Source: Chlorops oryzae
Taxonomy: Eukaryota; Arthropoda; Insecta; Diptera; Chloropidae
NCBI GenBank assembly: GCA_020466095.1
Contig: CM035806.1
Span: 113,977,080-114,041,079, forward strand
Direction: 5' to 3'
DNA length: 64,000 nt
Shown here: positions 43,913 through 55,239 of the stretch, piece by piece
Layout of the letters: every line of letters begins with the position of its first letter
Numbering within the stretch: the stretch's first letter is position 1
Program-made: the position numbers and the translations under genes
Notes under the pieces: model-generated
What the model was told of the DNA's origin: nothing
The model's input: only the letters and a program-made list of their open reading frames with translations
The model's database searches: none

Positions 43913-46900
43913 TCAATGAATGGGTCTTTTGCAAATTCCTTTTGGTGTCTTTATCTCCGCAACTCGAACCATTCCATCATCTCCTTCAAAACATTTCTGT
44001 ATCCTATCTAATGACCACTGTAGAATTGGTGCGTTATCTTCTTTGATTACGATCATGTCCCCTTCCTTGATATTGTCTTGTTTGCTGAGCCAACGTTTTT
44101 GGGTTTGTAATTCCATTAAATATTCCAAAGACCATCGCTTCCAAAACTCCTGTTTTATGTAAGAAACAAGTTTCCATCTCCCTGCCAAATCCATCTTTTC
44201 TGTTGTACGGTTTGGTTGTATTGATACATTTAACGGCTCTCCTATCAGAAAATGACCTGGTGTCAGCGCTGTTAGGTCATTAGGATCATCGGACATTGGG
44301 CTGATGGGTCTTGAATTTAATATGCCTTCTACTTCAATGACTACCGTTTCCAATTCTTCATATGTGAGCGATGCTGTTTTGACGCTTCTCATTACCAGGT
44401 GCTTGGCCGATTTTACCGCTGTTTCCCATAAACCTCCGAAGTGTGGCGCTCTTGGGGGAATGAAATGAAATAACATTCCTTTTCCGGTGCATTCGTTCAT
44501 AATTGATTAGCGCCATGAGTGGGAATAGACTGCTTGTTGAAGTTCTGACAGCTTGTTTTTAGCTCCAACAAAGTTGGTGGCGTTATCACAATACGTGTTT
44601 GGACATTCTCCTCTCCTACTGGTGAACCTTCTCAACGCACCGAGAAAGGCGTCAGTAGCTAGGTCGCTAACCAATTCCAGATGTACGGCCTTGGTTGTTT
44701 AACAACAAAACACTGCTATGTAGACCTTTTGGGGTTTCTTTCCTCTTATCTTATAGTGAACCCAAAAGGGCCCACAAAAGTCTACGCCAGCATTGATGAA
44801 CGGTCGTGCTGGAGTTACTCTTGTTGCAGGGAGGTTGCCCATGATTTCATGAAGTAGTTTAGGTTTGGCCTTTGTGCATCTGATGCAACTTTGTACAATT
44901 GATCGTGCTATAGATTTTCCCTTCATTGGCCAAAACCTTTGCCTTGTGAATGCTAACAGAGCTTGAGGTCCGCAATGTCGATTGTTTATGTGAATCATCT
45001 GCATTATAAGCTTCGTTATGGGATCATTATAAGGTATTAGCATTTGGTGTTTGGCATCGTAATCATGCGTAGAAGCTTCCAGTCGTCCACCCACTCTAAT
45101 AATGCTCTTGTTAACTTCGTTTTGTTTTTTAAGTCGCTTTAACTCATCCTCAAAGTCAGACAGTTGCATGGTTCTCACAATTATTACTAGAGCATTTTCT
45201 AACTCGTTTACCGTTAAAGATAGGTCATGGTGTCGTGAGCGTTTCCTGGCGCTGTTGGTGAACCTTAGCATATAACTTGTTACTCGTTCTAGAGTTTTGA
45301 AAGATCCATTATGACGAATGCTATAAATTATATTTCCATCGTCACTTCTGGCTGTTGAAACTGCAGACACTGCAGTCCTTTTTCGTTCCATGTTGACGTT
45401 CTCGTTGCGTAATGCAAGAATCTCAGAATATTTTTGTGGCCAGTTACTTTCTGGCCCATGCAGGAAGACAGGTCCATAGAACCACAAGTTGCAAGTTGGT
45501 TATTTTCGTGGTAATAGTCCTCTTGATAGGACATCAGCTGGATTATCCTTGGAATTGACATGACGCCATTGGCTGGCTATTGTCACGTCTTGTATAGCCG
45601 CTATGCGATTTGCAACGAATGTTTGGTAAGATGATGAAGGTGAATTTATCCATGCAAGAACTATTTCAGAATTTGTCCATAAATAGGTGGGCACATCTGT
45701 TAGCTTTATATCCTCGTTGATCCCTGAAGATAACTGTGCTCCTAATGCTGCTGCACAGAGTTCCAGTCGCGGAAGGGTTTGGCTCTTTAACTGTGCTACG
45801 CGTGATTTTGCGCACAGAAGCCTGACTATGATTCGTCCATCGATCAACGTTGCTCGAATGTAGGCCGCCGCGCCATAAGCCTTTTCTGACGCATCTGAAA
45901 AGATGTGAATTTGAAGTTTTGATGGAACTTGCCCATCGAACATATGTCGCGAAAATTTCAGGTTGTTTAGGTCTTCTAAATCCTTGCCCTTCATTTTGCT
46001 TGTTGTTCTACTGGAAGTAATTCATCCCAGTTTAATTTTAGTTGCCATAGGTCCTGAATGAACATCTTAGCTGTAACTACTATTGGTGATAAAATCCCCA
46101 GTGGGTCAAAGAGTCGAGCCAAGTCGAAGCTTACTGTTCTCTTGGTCATCTTTGCGCAGTCGTTCAGGCACACCTTATCACAAAATTTGTCTGCTTTAGG
46201 CATCCATATTAAGCCTAAACTTTTTATAGACTTAGTGTTTTGATTATCGAAGTCAATGTCCACCTCCTGCTCTGCTTTCCCATTATTTTGAAGTAGTTTA
46301 GGATGGTTTTCACTCCATTTTTGTAATTGAAGACCGTGTGTTTTTAAAATGTGAATTAGCTGTCTTTGTATTTCTAATGTTTCATTTAAGCTGTTGGATC
46401 CGCCAATTCCATCATCTACATAAAAATTATCTTGAAGGAACTGCGAGCCCAATGGATATGATCCAGCATTCTTTTTTGCGATTCTTTGCAGGCATTTTGT
46501 AGCTAAATATGTTGCAGACCTTGTCCCATAAGTTATCGTGTTCAACTGATAATAGCTCATTGGTGCCATTGTCTCGTTTCTCCAGATTATGAGCTGATAT
46601 TTATGGACCTCTGGATGCACAAGCATTTGTCGATACATTTTTTCGACATCTGTGGTGAAGACAAAGCGGGGTAACCGGAATCGGAGCAAAATTGTGAAGA
46701 GTTCACTCTGTACTGTAGGTCCATTTTACATGATATTATTCAATGACAATCCAGATGATGTTTTTGTTGAAGCATCGAATACTACCCTTTAATTTGTAGT
46801 AAGGCTTTCGGGTCTCACGACGCAGTGGTGTGGAATGAAGTAATTTGGTTCTTTAATGTATTCCAGATGTACTTGCGTCATGTGTCCAAGCTTCTCATAT

Positions 46901-47064
46901 TCATCCATGAATTGTATGTATTGCTCTTTGATTTTAGGTGATTTGGCCATTCGGCGTTCAAGGGAGATAAATCTGTTGTATGCTATATCATGAGATTCAC
47001 CAAGGGACTCTGGGTTGTCACAAAATGGTAGTTTAACCATATATCTTCCATTTTTGTCGATCAT
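43913..47064 (-). pseudogene. BEL/Pao pol: RT, RNase H, integrase, with stops
   Basis: Minus strand, in order: 47064-46789 (pre-RT), 46689-45991 RT with FYVDDGIGG at the active site and PLGILSPIVV, 45994-45500 RNase H-like (IFSDASEKAYGAAAY ... KSRVAQLKSQTLPRLELCAA), 45487-44699 integrase zinc-binding HINNRHCGPQALL and core start FINAGVDFCGPF, 44500-43913 integrase end and DUF5641-like RWKLVSYIKQEFWKRW. Segments are separated mainly by single in-frame stops (two TAA between 46789 and 46689; one after VYIAVFCC; others near 44510). Gag and protease are missing, so the copy is 5' truncated or interrupted near 47100. No LTR identified. Confidence 0.88.
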
Positions 47065-47590
47065 CGTGTTTTGCGTAAAATCGGCTTCGCATTGGTTTTC
47101 TGCTAACGAAAGATTTTTGCTTGTAGATTTGACGTCTTAAATTTCCCAGAGCGATCTAGTAATTTCTTCTTTTTCAAACGAAAAAACAAGTGAGTTTTTC
47201 ATTTCCAAATTGTATTATGTTATGTATACGAATCTCCGATTTGACTTGCTTTAGAAAAACCTTTATATCGTGGAAACTGTTTGAGCTGCAGTTCTAAGAT
47301 TTGACATATGTACACTAGGGTGATGACTTTTTTTGAAACTCTTTTCCTGAATCATAGTACGATGAACTTTTATTAAAGACTTCAAAAAATACTAATTTTA
47401 AGGTTATTTGGTAAAAAAAAATGTCACGCACCAAGTCATTTGAAAAATTGAATTTTTTATTTTTTTCCCAATTAAAGAGACAAATATCGCTCGAAACGGA
47501 AATTTTTATAAAATGAACAAAATAGGCTTTCTTTATTATTCAAAATAAAATAATACTTTAAAAGGGAAAAAACAAATAAACTCCGAGTTT
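47065..47590. other. spacer, no gene seen
   Basis: Between the BEL/Pao remnant and the gypsy-type integrase fragment. AT-rich, nothing recognised. Confidence 0.4.
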
Positions 47591-47770
47591 AAAACAATAA
47601 AACGTACGACGTAAACGTCCCTTTAGTTGCTGCCGCGTTCGTGGTTGGGAGACGACTAACTCGTTTTATCGGCTTCGATGTCGTTCTACTCTGTCCCCTG
47701 AGGAAAAGTGTTGCCAACAGCTCGGCCGTTCCTGATTTCGGAAGCGTCCTCGCTTCCATCAGCGTCGGAA

Positions 47771-49030
47771 TCACTCAATGGATCGAGGGTCGGGTGGCGC
47801 AGGATACGGTTTCATTTTGTCGGACGCAAATACGGAGGTATAAAACCGTTGGCTTCTCTTGGTACCAGGTATATCAGATATGACATATCGGTCGTTACCC
47901 AAGCATTTTGTAACTAGGAACGGACCCTGATATAAAGGATGTAATTTGCGTGAATACCCAGTACTGAGCGGCTCGTTCTCCACAAGAACAAGGTCGTCGA
48001 TATAATAGCGGCGAGGGATGGCATGGCGGCTATCATATACATCTTTCGCGTATGTTCGCTGCTTCTCAATGCACTCCGCTGCTGCTTGACGCTTATGGCA
48101 CCTTGCTTCGGCGGATAATTCATCATCGTTGTACTCCTGCAGGACTTGGACTAATTTGTTTTGCATTTCGCTGCGCGGATTGAATCCGAAAACCAGCTCG
48201 TTAGGTGTAAAACCGGTCATTCGATTCTTCGTCCCATTGATCGATGCTTGAATCGTCGACAGGTGATCGTCCCATCCCTTCTCATTGGTCGTAGTTGGTA
48301 AGAGCATTGACAAAATTGTGCGATTCATCCGCTCTACTTGCCCATTGGCACGAGGTGTTCGGACAGCATTCGATATGTGTTGAATGTTTCTTTCGGCGTA
48401 GAACTTGTTAAATTCCTTGGAAGAAAAGGCGTTTCCTCGGTTTGTGATTACCTTGTCGGGAAAACCAAAATAATTATTTATTTCTTTGAATACAATAATT
48501 ACGTTTTTCGTAGCAGTGGACTTGACTGCTCGTATGACGACGAATTTCGTGAAAGCGTCCACGACAACGAGCACATGCTCATTCCGACTAGCGCTTTTTG
48601 GAAATGGACCCATGTGATCGGCATGGACAGTCTTGAACGGAATAGGTTGGATACTGCTGTGATGATATTTGCCTTCAGCTTTGCCGCCTTTTTGTTTCGC
48701 AAAAGCGCAATCCGCACAGCTAGCTTTTCGTCGCATTGCGCATTCGCGGAAACCAGAATTTTTCCGAGAGACGTTGTATGGTTTTCTCTACGCTTAAATG
48801 ACCTCCTTTTTCGTGGTAGTCATTTATCAATTTCCACCGCAAGGCCTTTGGCACGACCCAGAGATTTTTCCCGTCACACTCTCGAAATAGACGCCCGTCA
48901 CGCAGAATATAGGCTTTGTCGACTCCTCTACTCTTCTCGCTTATAGATTTTATAATCTGCTTCAGCTTCTCGTCTTGAACTTGTAGAGAGTAAAGCCAAT
49001 CGTCCTCGTTCAGTTTCGTTAAATATAAAA
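47771..49030 (-). pseudogene. Ty3/gypsy-type integrase fragment
   Basis: Minus strand. About 49030-48730: zinc-binding HHCC region (YHEKGGHLSVEKT). A frameshift near 48725 moves into 48736-47771 (321 codons): CADCAFAKQ, catalytic VHADHMGPFP, KVITNRGNAFSS and RANGQVERMNRT, then a C-terminal KMKPYPAPP. The second catalytic Asp, normally DRG, is Asn here. It could be the 3' half of the family whose 5' half is at 21322-24412, but no overlap exists to test this. Confidence 0.8.
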
Positions 49031-49477
49031 TGTTTAAGTGAAATAATCACTCACAAACCTTCCCAGCGAAAACCCGGTAAATTACAACTTCAATCACTTG
49101 AAAACTACATAATAATACGTTTTTTTTACTTTTGAAACCAGTAAAAAGGACGGCTATACGCAGAAATCTCATGCAGATAGCATGAGCAAAGCTTTCAGGC
49201 TGGGAAAATGGAGATTCTACAGGCGCGAAAGCCTGAAAAGGAAAGCAACAGAACAAGCCGACTAATAAAATATTTAAGCTTTTATTTTATAAGAATTAAA
49301 TTTGTTTAAAAAAAATATATTATGAACTTTTTTATTTTTTATTAATAAGCCAGCAGTGGAAACCGTCACAACTCTGATCACTTTTTTATACTAATATGTT
49401 AATTTTTTTGTTTAAGAATTACCTTTTTTGGTTTTTATTGAATAAAATGAACTGATTTTGAATATAAATAGATATTT

Positions 49478-49592
49478 TCGATACAAGTGTCGAAATGAAG
49501 CTTTTTTTTGCACGAGTGGTAAATGTTGTAAAACGAGGCGCAGCCGAGTTTTACAATACCACGAGTGCGAAAAAAGCTGAGTTTCGACACGA
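49478..49592. repeat. imperfect palindrome, about 115 bp
   Basis: Arms TTCGATACAAGTGTCGAAAT ... GCACGAGTGGTA ... GTAAAACGAG and the inverted partner around a GCGCAGCC centre (about 49535). Flanked by similar inverted words. Likely a MITE relic. Confidence 0.6.
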
Positions 49593-49745
49593 GTGCCGAA
49601 CAATATTTTATGCAATAAGATTTCAAACTTGATTTTAACCTAAATTTAAGAAAACGTTTTTTTTGTGAAGAAAATTTTTATATTTATTTGACAGATTCAT
49701 AATTTGAAATTCTTTATTATACAACTTCGTAGTATGCTCTGCTTA

Positions 49746-49865
49746 TTTTTGCCTTGTATTTTTTGAAATGCGTGCGTTTTGAAATTTATTATTGCACACC
49801 TTGCCTTGTATTTTTTTAAATGCGTGCGTTTTGAAATCTATTATTGCACGCTTTGAAATTCATTA
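49746..49865. repeat. tandem repeat, ~57-bp unit, about 2 copies
   Basis: TTGCCTTGTATTTTTTGAAA then TGCGTGCGTTTTGAAAT(T/C)TA repeated at about 49751 and 49803. Confidence 0.6.
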
Positions 49866-50159
49866 CAAACCCTGGTAGTATGCCATGCTTTTTGTTTGTT
49901 TTAAAATTTTTTTTTTATACTTTCTCAAATTTAGTGTCATAATATGCTTCATTATGATTTTAAAATCGACATCATAATAGGCCTATTATGATGTCGAGTT
50001 GCATAAACAAATTTTCTTCCGATTTATAAATCCTCCAAACAAGAATATTTTCTACAATGAATTCAACAATCTTTTTTTCATTTTAGAATTCATATATGAA
50101 TTTTTTGTGCATTTTCAAAAGAAGAGGTCGTTCACTATGCCTTACCATATGTAAGCTAT

Positions 50160-50375
50160 GTAAGCTATCATTTCCGCGATAGCGGACCGAAAACACGCTC
50201 GCTATTCATGACTATTTCGACCATTTTCAAACGAAGATTTCCGCGATAGCGGACCGAAAATACGCGAGCGCTTCCAAGAATTCATTTCGTGTCATTTCTC
50301 TCGCGCCGCTATCCATGACTATTTCGACCATTTTCAAATTAAGTTTTCCACGATAGCGGACCGAAAAATAAATGA
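50160..50375. repeat. three irregular direct repeats
   Basis: CCGCGATAGCGGACCGAAAA occurs near 50175, 50238 and (as CCACGATAGCGG) 50347, paired with ATGACTATTTCGACCATTTT. Contains a CCGCGATAGCGG inverted repeat. Nature unknown. Confidence 0.6.
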
Positions 50376-51012
50376 AAACTATACCTTACATTTCCTAGGA
50401 CATCGCAATGTTAATTTTCAACGATGAATTCAGCAATAGTCCATAGAGGCTATTGCAGAAAAAGTTGCTGATAAACCTTACACTTGCCGACTGGGGAGTT
50501 TTCTGTCGTCATTTTTTCGCAGATAGAATTTCCTATAATCGATTTAATAGACGTTATCACGTCAAAAAATAAAAAATTGTGTTCGAGTAGCGAATGTGGA
50601 GGACTAATGTTTAATATGGGCTAGCAAACGCAAATGCTGCGGCTTCCGGTCAACGTCGACGTCAATTCAGGAATTATTGAAAGAAAATTTACCAGTATTG
50701 ATTTAAAAAATTATTTTACCTGCTATATTTAAGGAACTAAACGAAAAGGATTTTTATTTTTAACAGAGAAAATTAAAGTCCAGAACTGATTTGTTTAAAG
50801 GACAGAAAATATGTAAGTCTTAAATAGATTTTTTTGTTTAAATTAAAAATTAAAGTTGAAAAATAACACTTTATTAAGCCAGAAAAAATAAAAGTCCAAA
50901 ATAGCTATGTTTTTGCCCCTAAAATAAGAATCACTTTCTAAAAGTTATATTTTGATTTTTATCTATTTTTAACTCATAAAGTTGGCCAGCTTAAGGTAAA
51001 ATGATATAATTG
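50376..51012. other. spacer, no gene seen
   Basis: AT-rich; no frame or repeat recognised. Confidence 0.4.
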
Positions 51013-51922
51013 TTTGAAATCAGGGACCGCAACAACTATAAGATTTATTATAAAAATTACAGTTTAATAGTTGTTTCAAAATTTTTTGAAAGAAATTAAA
51101 AAATAAGTCCTTTTTTATAATTTTTTTCAACATATTACAAAATAAGACTTATTTTCTAATACTTATATAAAAATTTAAAAATATCTCTTAAATCGTAAAA
51201 TTTATTTATAAATCATAGAACAAGTCTTACATTTTGATTTTTATTTCAATGTCAGAAAATAAGTCTTATTTTACGATTCTTATTTTGAAATCGAAAAATA
51301 ATTATTATTTCTGATAACTATTTTAAAAATCAAAAATAAAATTTGATTTTACATATTTTTCGACCGAAACGGCATATTGGAAAAAAATTTAATGTATGCG
51401 TACTATAAGCTTTTATACCCAGTGGAGTTTTCATGCCTAAATTATTGCCTGACAGGTAATAGCGTAGATATTACTCTTACAATACGTATTGCAAGAATAG
51501 TAGCTGGATATTCAGGCTGGAATTTCCCAAGTAATTTTCTGAAATAATAATTATTTTTCGATTTCAAAGTATCGTAAATAAAATACGACTTATTTTCAGA
51601 CTTTGAAATAAAAATCAAAATGTAAGACTTATGCCCAATTTGTTGACAAAGACTTAAATTTAAAACTCGATTTAAAACCGCTGAATTTCGATTTAGGCCA
51701 AAATCGGATTTGTTCAGCACGATTTATTATTTTTACGACTCCGTTTACGACGCAAACACGTTTAAGTCCCCGATTTCTTAAATCGAAAAAATTTACAATT
51801 TAAGCGCGTTAAATCGCGATTTATCCTTTTTCCAGTTTTTTTTTACAGGCATTTGACTTTCGAAATTATAGCAGATACAAATACAATACGCATTTGTAAA
51901 AACTGTTTTCAATTTGTGCGGA

Positions 51923-53158
51923 ATGTATCATTTGCCCGTTACTAACTGGGTCAGTGACAACAGTGATGAAGATAGCTATGATGAAGCTGGAAACGTGGAG
52001 AGAATGCCACGCCAACCTTACACACTCTTTCGACGATTTAATATGAATTGGCTGGACGACGAAGAATTTTTTGCACGCTTTCGATTGACCAAACAGTCGC
52101 ACGTGTCCTTGAAATGATCACGCCAAATTTGCCGTTCAACCCAACTCGGTATGTTATAAAACCAGCGCATTCCATGCAAATAATAACGTTGCACTTATAA
52201 CGAAACTACCAATTCACAGATCATGAAGCATTACGCCACTGAACCAATTGTTGATTGCGCTCCTGTTTTTTTCATGCGTCAACTTTCAAATCACTGTTGG
52301 CGACTTCATTGGATGCAGTCGCACGACTATCTGCGTTATTTTGCCTCGCGTTTCCTCAGCAATTGCTCGCTTGTTACCGAATATTATTCGTATGCCTAGA
52401 ACACAGACAGAGATGCGAAAAACAAGCTTGGACTTCTATAGAATAGCAAAGTTTCCAGGCGTCATCGGTGCCATTGATTGCACGCACGTCAGAATTCAGT
52501 CGCCTGGCACCGATCAAGCTGAGAACTATCGTAATCGCAAGGGTGGGCTTTTTGGTTAGTTTTTCAAGTCCATATTTCACAGCCACTTCTTTCGTTTTTG
52601 TTTCGATAAGGCTGGTTCTCCATCAACGTTCAAACAGTCGTTGATGCAAAAGCTCGAATTACGAATATTGTTGCGCGCTGGCCAGATTCAACGCATGATG
52701 CCACGATCTTTAACAATTCGCGATTGTTCCGACGATTGGAAAGTGGAGAATTCGGTAGCTATTTGCTTGTTGCCGACGGCGGCTATCGAAACACCGAATA
52801 CATGGTGACGCCACATTTGAATTCACAAACGGCAAAAGAGCAACTGTTTAACTCTAGCCATATTAGTACGCGTAATGTCGTGGAGCGGTCATATGGGATC
52901 CTTAAACGACGTTGTCCTGTACTTTCTATGGGAATGCGTGTTCGTATCCACACTGTGCAATCGATAATCGTAGCGTGTGCTGTTTTACACAATATTGCGT
53001 CTGATGCACGCGACAACATGCCAGATGACGAAATCGACGCGAACAACGATGAGATGGTCATTTCCCATGAACCCATGGCAGATACCAATAATGGAACGCG
53101 GAATTATGCGAGAGATCGACTAACTCGAGAATATTTTCATCGGTTGTTAATGGCTTAA
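51923..53158 (+). pseudogene. Harbinger transposase (HARBI1-like), lightly degraded
   Basis: Starts at ATG 51923 (MYHLPVTNWVSD). Exon 1 has FRLTKQ, after which a probable 1-bp deletion near 52094 shifts the frame; the shifted reading continues to a GT donor near 52150. Exon 2 (about 52225-52554) has FIGCSRTTICVILPRV and the first catalytic block IGAIDCTHVRI. A 56-bp intron (52555-52610) joins GLFG to WFSINVQ. Exon 3 has the second block WPDSTHDATIF, DGGYRNTEYM, and the glutamate in NVVERSYGILKRRCPVL. Ends HRLLMA at 53158. Catalytic residues D, D, E all present. About 380 codons, normal for the family. Confidence 0.85.
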
Positions 53159-54248
53159 AATTGAGTAAATTAAATAACAAGCAAAATACGAAAGAGGGTT
53201 TTTATTGATTTTAATGTTATTTGGGGAGCCCGTGCGCTTGCGTTGAACGCTTTCTATTTGTGCTTTAAGCAATTTGAAGCGTAAACTATGCTCCTCCAAA
53301 TCGTGTTCATGCACTTCGTTCCTTTGGTCGCGCTCTGTGCGCCACAATTGCATTTGTAGCTCATACCTTTCAGCAGCTCGCTGTTCTTCAATTTTGTAGA
53401 AAGCCGCTTTTGCATTAGCCGCATACTTTGCATCGTCGGCAATCGTTTTTGTTTGCCCAACGTCCATCTTTCGTAGTTTTTTTTTCGGCTCAATGCGTTC
53501 ATTGGATTTAGAAGCAGTTCGTGTTGTTGTTGTTGCTGCTGTTGTTATTGTTGTTGTTGTTGTTGTTGCTGTTGTTGTTGTTGTTCCGTTTGAACGATTC
53601 CGCAATGAGCCGCAGGAAGATTCGCGGTACTTTTTTTTGGCGAGTCGATTTCGTGCAAAAAAAAACCATATCTTCAGGCGTCATTTGGGTCATTTCAAGG
53701 AAAAGCTCCGTTACATCTTTGCTGGTTTCGATAGTATTGGGTTGCATTTCAGAATCGGGCACAGAACCTTGTACGGCCGAGTGGGCTTCGTCGTCGTCGT
53801 CCTGATTTGGCTCGAGTACTTCAATTGTCAGAGCAATTGCGGCATGCAACTCTTGCTTAGCGCCGCTTAGCTGTTCGTCAATATCGGCGGGTGGTTTTCC
53901 GCCGCCAGTTTGGTGACGCGCCAGTTTGTTGGCCGCGTAGCCTTTGCGGAGATTCGCCTTAATGTTTTTAAATTTGCTCATCAGATTCTGAGCTGAGCGG
54001 AATGTCTATAAATGCATACGAATTAAAAGAAACCAATCAGCCTAGGGAAATCGTATCACTAATGAATAGCCCTGAAAATGACCAACGTTTACCTTGGCAA
54101 TTGACGACGAGTTAAATTCGTTTTCAATAATTCGCCATGTCTCCTTCTTCTGCGCGAGCTCGGACAAAAAATCCTCCTCAGCCGCCGAGTAGTTAAGATT
54201 CCGGACCTTTACGGCACCAGCCGGGTATTTTTTATTGTCTTTTTCCAT
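53147..54248 (-). CDS. Harbinger-encoded Myb/SANT-like DNA-binding protein, two exons, frame break at poly-Asn/Thr
   Basis: Accessory protein of Harbinger elements that helps transposase bind ends and enter the nucleus (known for the family). Exon 1 54248-54093 (NYSAAEEDFLSELAQKKETW, trihelix/Myb-like); intron 54006-54092 (GTAAAC...TTATAG); exon 2 from 54005 (MSKFKNIKANLRKGYAANKL). An (AAC)n repeat at 53521-53585 encodes poly-Asn in one frame and poly-Thr in the next; the C-terminal part (53505-53147; YELQMQLWRTERDQRNEVHE, coiled-coil-like) needs the shifted frame, so repeat-length change may have broken the gene. The gene is convergent with the transposase and overlaps its last 12 bp. Confidence 0.75.
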
Positions 54249-54430
54249 TTAAAAAACAAAACAAATTGGAAATTGATCATTACATATAGGCTTACTATGT
54301 TTTCAATTGGAAAATTTGAAAATTTTTAAAAACGCGTCGTAAACCAATGATTTTTTACGTAAAAAATCAATGTCATAATAATTATTTTCGATCCCTGTTT
54401 GAAATTAAGTTTTTCAATATCACTTATAAC

Positions 54431-54938
54431 TAGGGATCGGATTTTACATATTTAAAATATATTTTATTTTTTTAAATATTTAACATAATTTGCATACGAA
54501 ATTTTTAAAAAATATTTTTACATATTTCTTAACATTTTCAAAAATTATAAATATGAGCGCAGTAGGCGTTTAAATTTCACACACCAACTGGCGCAATTCA
54601 AAAACATTTTCATCACATTTTTCATGTTTGACGAAAACGTCAGTTTCTCCACACTAACTAGATTTAAAACTAAATTCAATTTAAATATTTTGAAACAACC
54701 CATCAAACATTTCAGGAGTGTTTATATTTATGAGTCCAAAATGAGTCCGCAATTTTTAAAAAATATGCAGCTCAGAAATATGAGTCCAAAGTGAGTCAGA
54801 AATATGATGTTAATATCAAAATATTAGACGTATTTTTTAACATATATTCTTCATATTTTTTAATATTTTTTCAAATATGAGGATATTTAAAATATTTAAA
54901 AAAACATATTTTTTGAAATAAGTAAAATCCGATCCCTA
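54431..54938. mobile_element. hAT-like MITE (508 bp), TSD CTTATAAC
   Basis: CTTATAAC at 54423-54430 and 54939-54946. Ends TAGGGATCGGATTTTAC in inverted orientation. Sits next to another CGATCCCTG end at 54952-54960, so it is nested in a further hAT-like piece whose left end I could not find. Confidence 0.88.
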
Positions 54939-54960
54939 CTTATAACAGTTTCGATCCCTG

Positions 54961-55236
54961 ATAAAAAACAGACAAACGAAAATTCACCTACAAACAAAAA
55001 TCATAACCAAAAGAAAACTGACAAAGTAAATTTAAAACAAAAAAATCTTAAACACAAAATCGTAATATTGTTTCATATTTTCTTGCTATATGTTGTCTTT
55101 TTATTTATTTTTTTTTTTTTTTTATAATATTTTATTTTATATATACTGTATATGAATCCATGGGCAATTTATGCTTTGTTACAAGGGAACATAAAAGCTC
55201 ACTTAACCCAGAATTTCAATAATTCGGTTATAACAA
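54961..55236. other. spacer, no gene seen
   Basis: AT-rich with a T-run near 55105-55125. Confidence 0.4.
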
Positions 55237-55239
55237 TAA

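Larger units (their letters stand above)
51021..54396. mobile_element. hAT-like element hosting a Harbinger, TSD TTTGAAAT
   Basis: TTTGAAAT at 51013-51020 and 54397-54404. Ends CAGGGACCGCAACAA and CAGGGATCGAAAATA. A fold-back pair of about 100 bp (51235-51345 and 51530-51635) lies in the left part, as in the fold-back hAT at 7998. The coding part (51923-54248) is a Harbinger, likely a secondary insertion bounded near 51718 and 54375 by inverted GTTTACGACGC words. Confidence 0.7.

Noticed and set aside
47989..48946. 202-codon plus-strand frame at 48338-48946
   Set aside because: Antisense of the integrase fragment, which has clear catalytic motifs on the minus strand.
51021..54960. Pairing of the hAT left end at 51021 with the CGATCCCTG end at 54952-54960
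   Set aside because: The flanks do not match (TTTGAAAT against ATAAAAAA), whereas the end at 54396 gives an exact 8-bp duplication.
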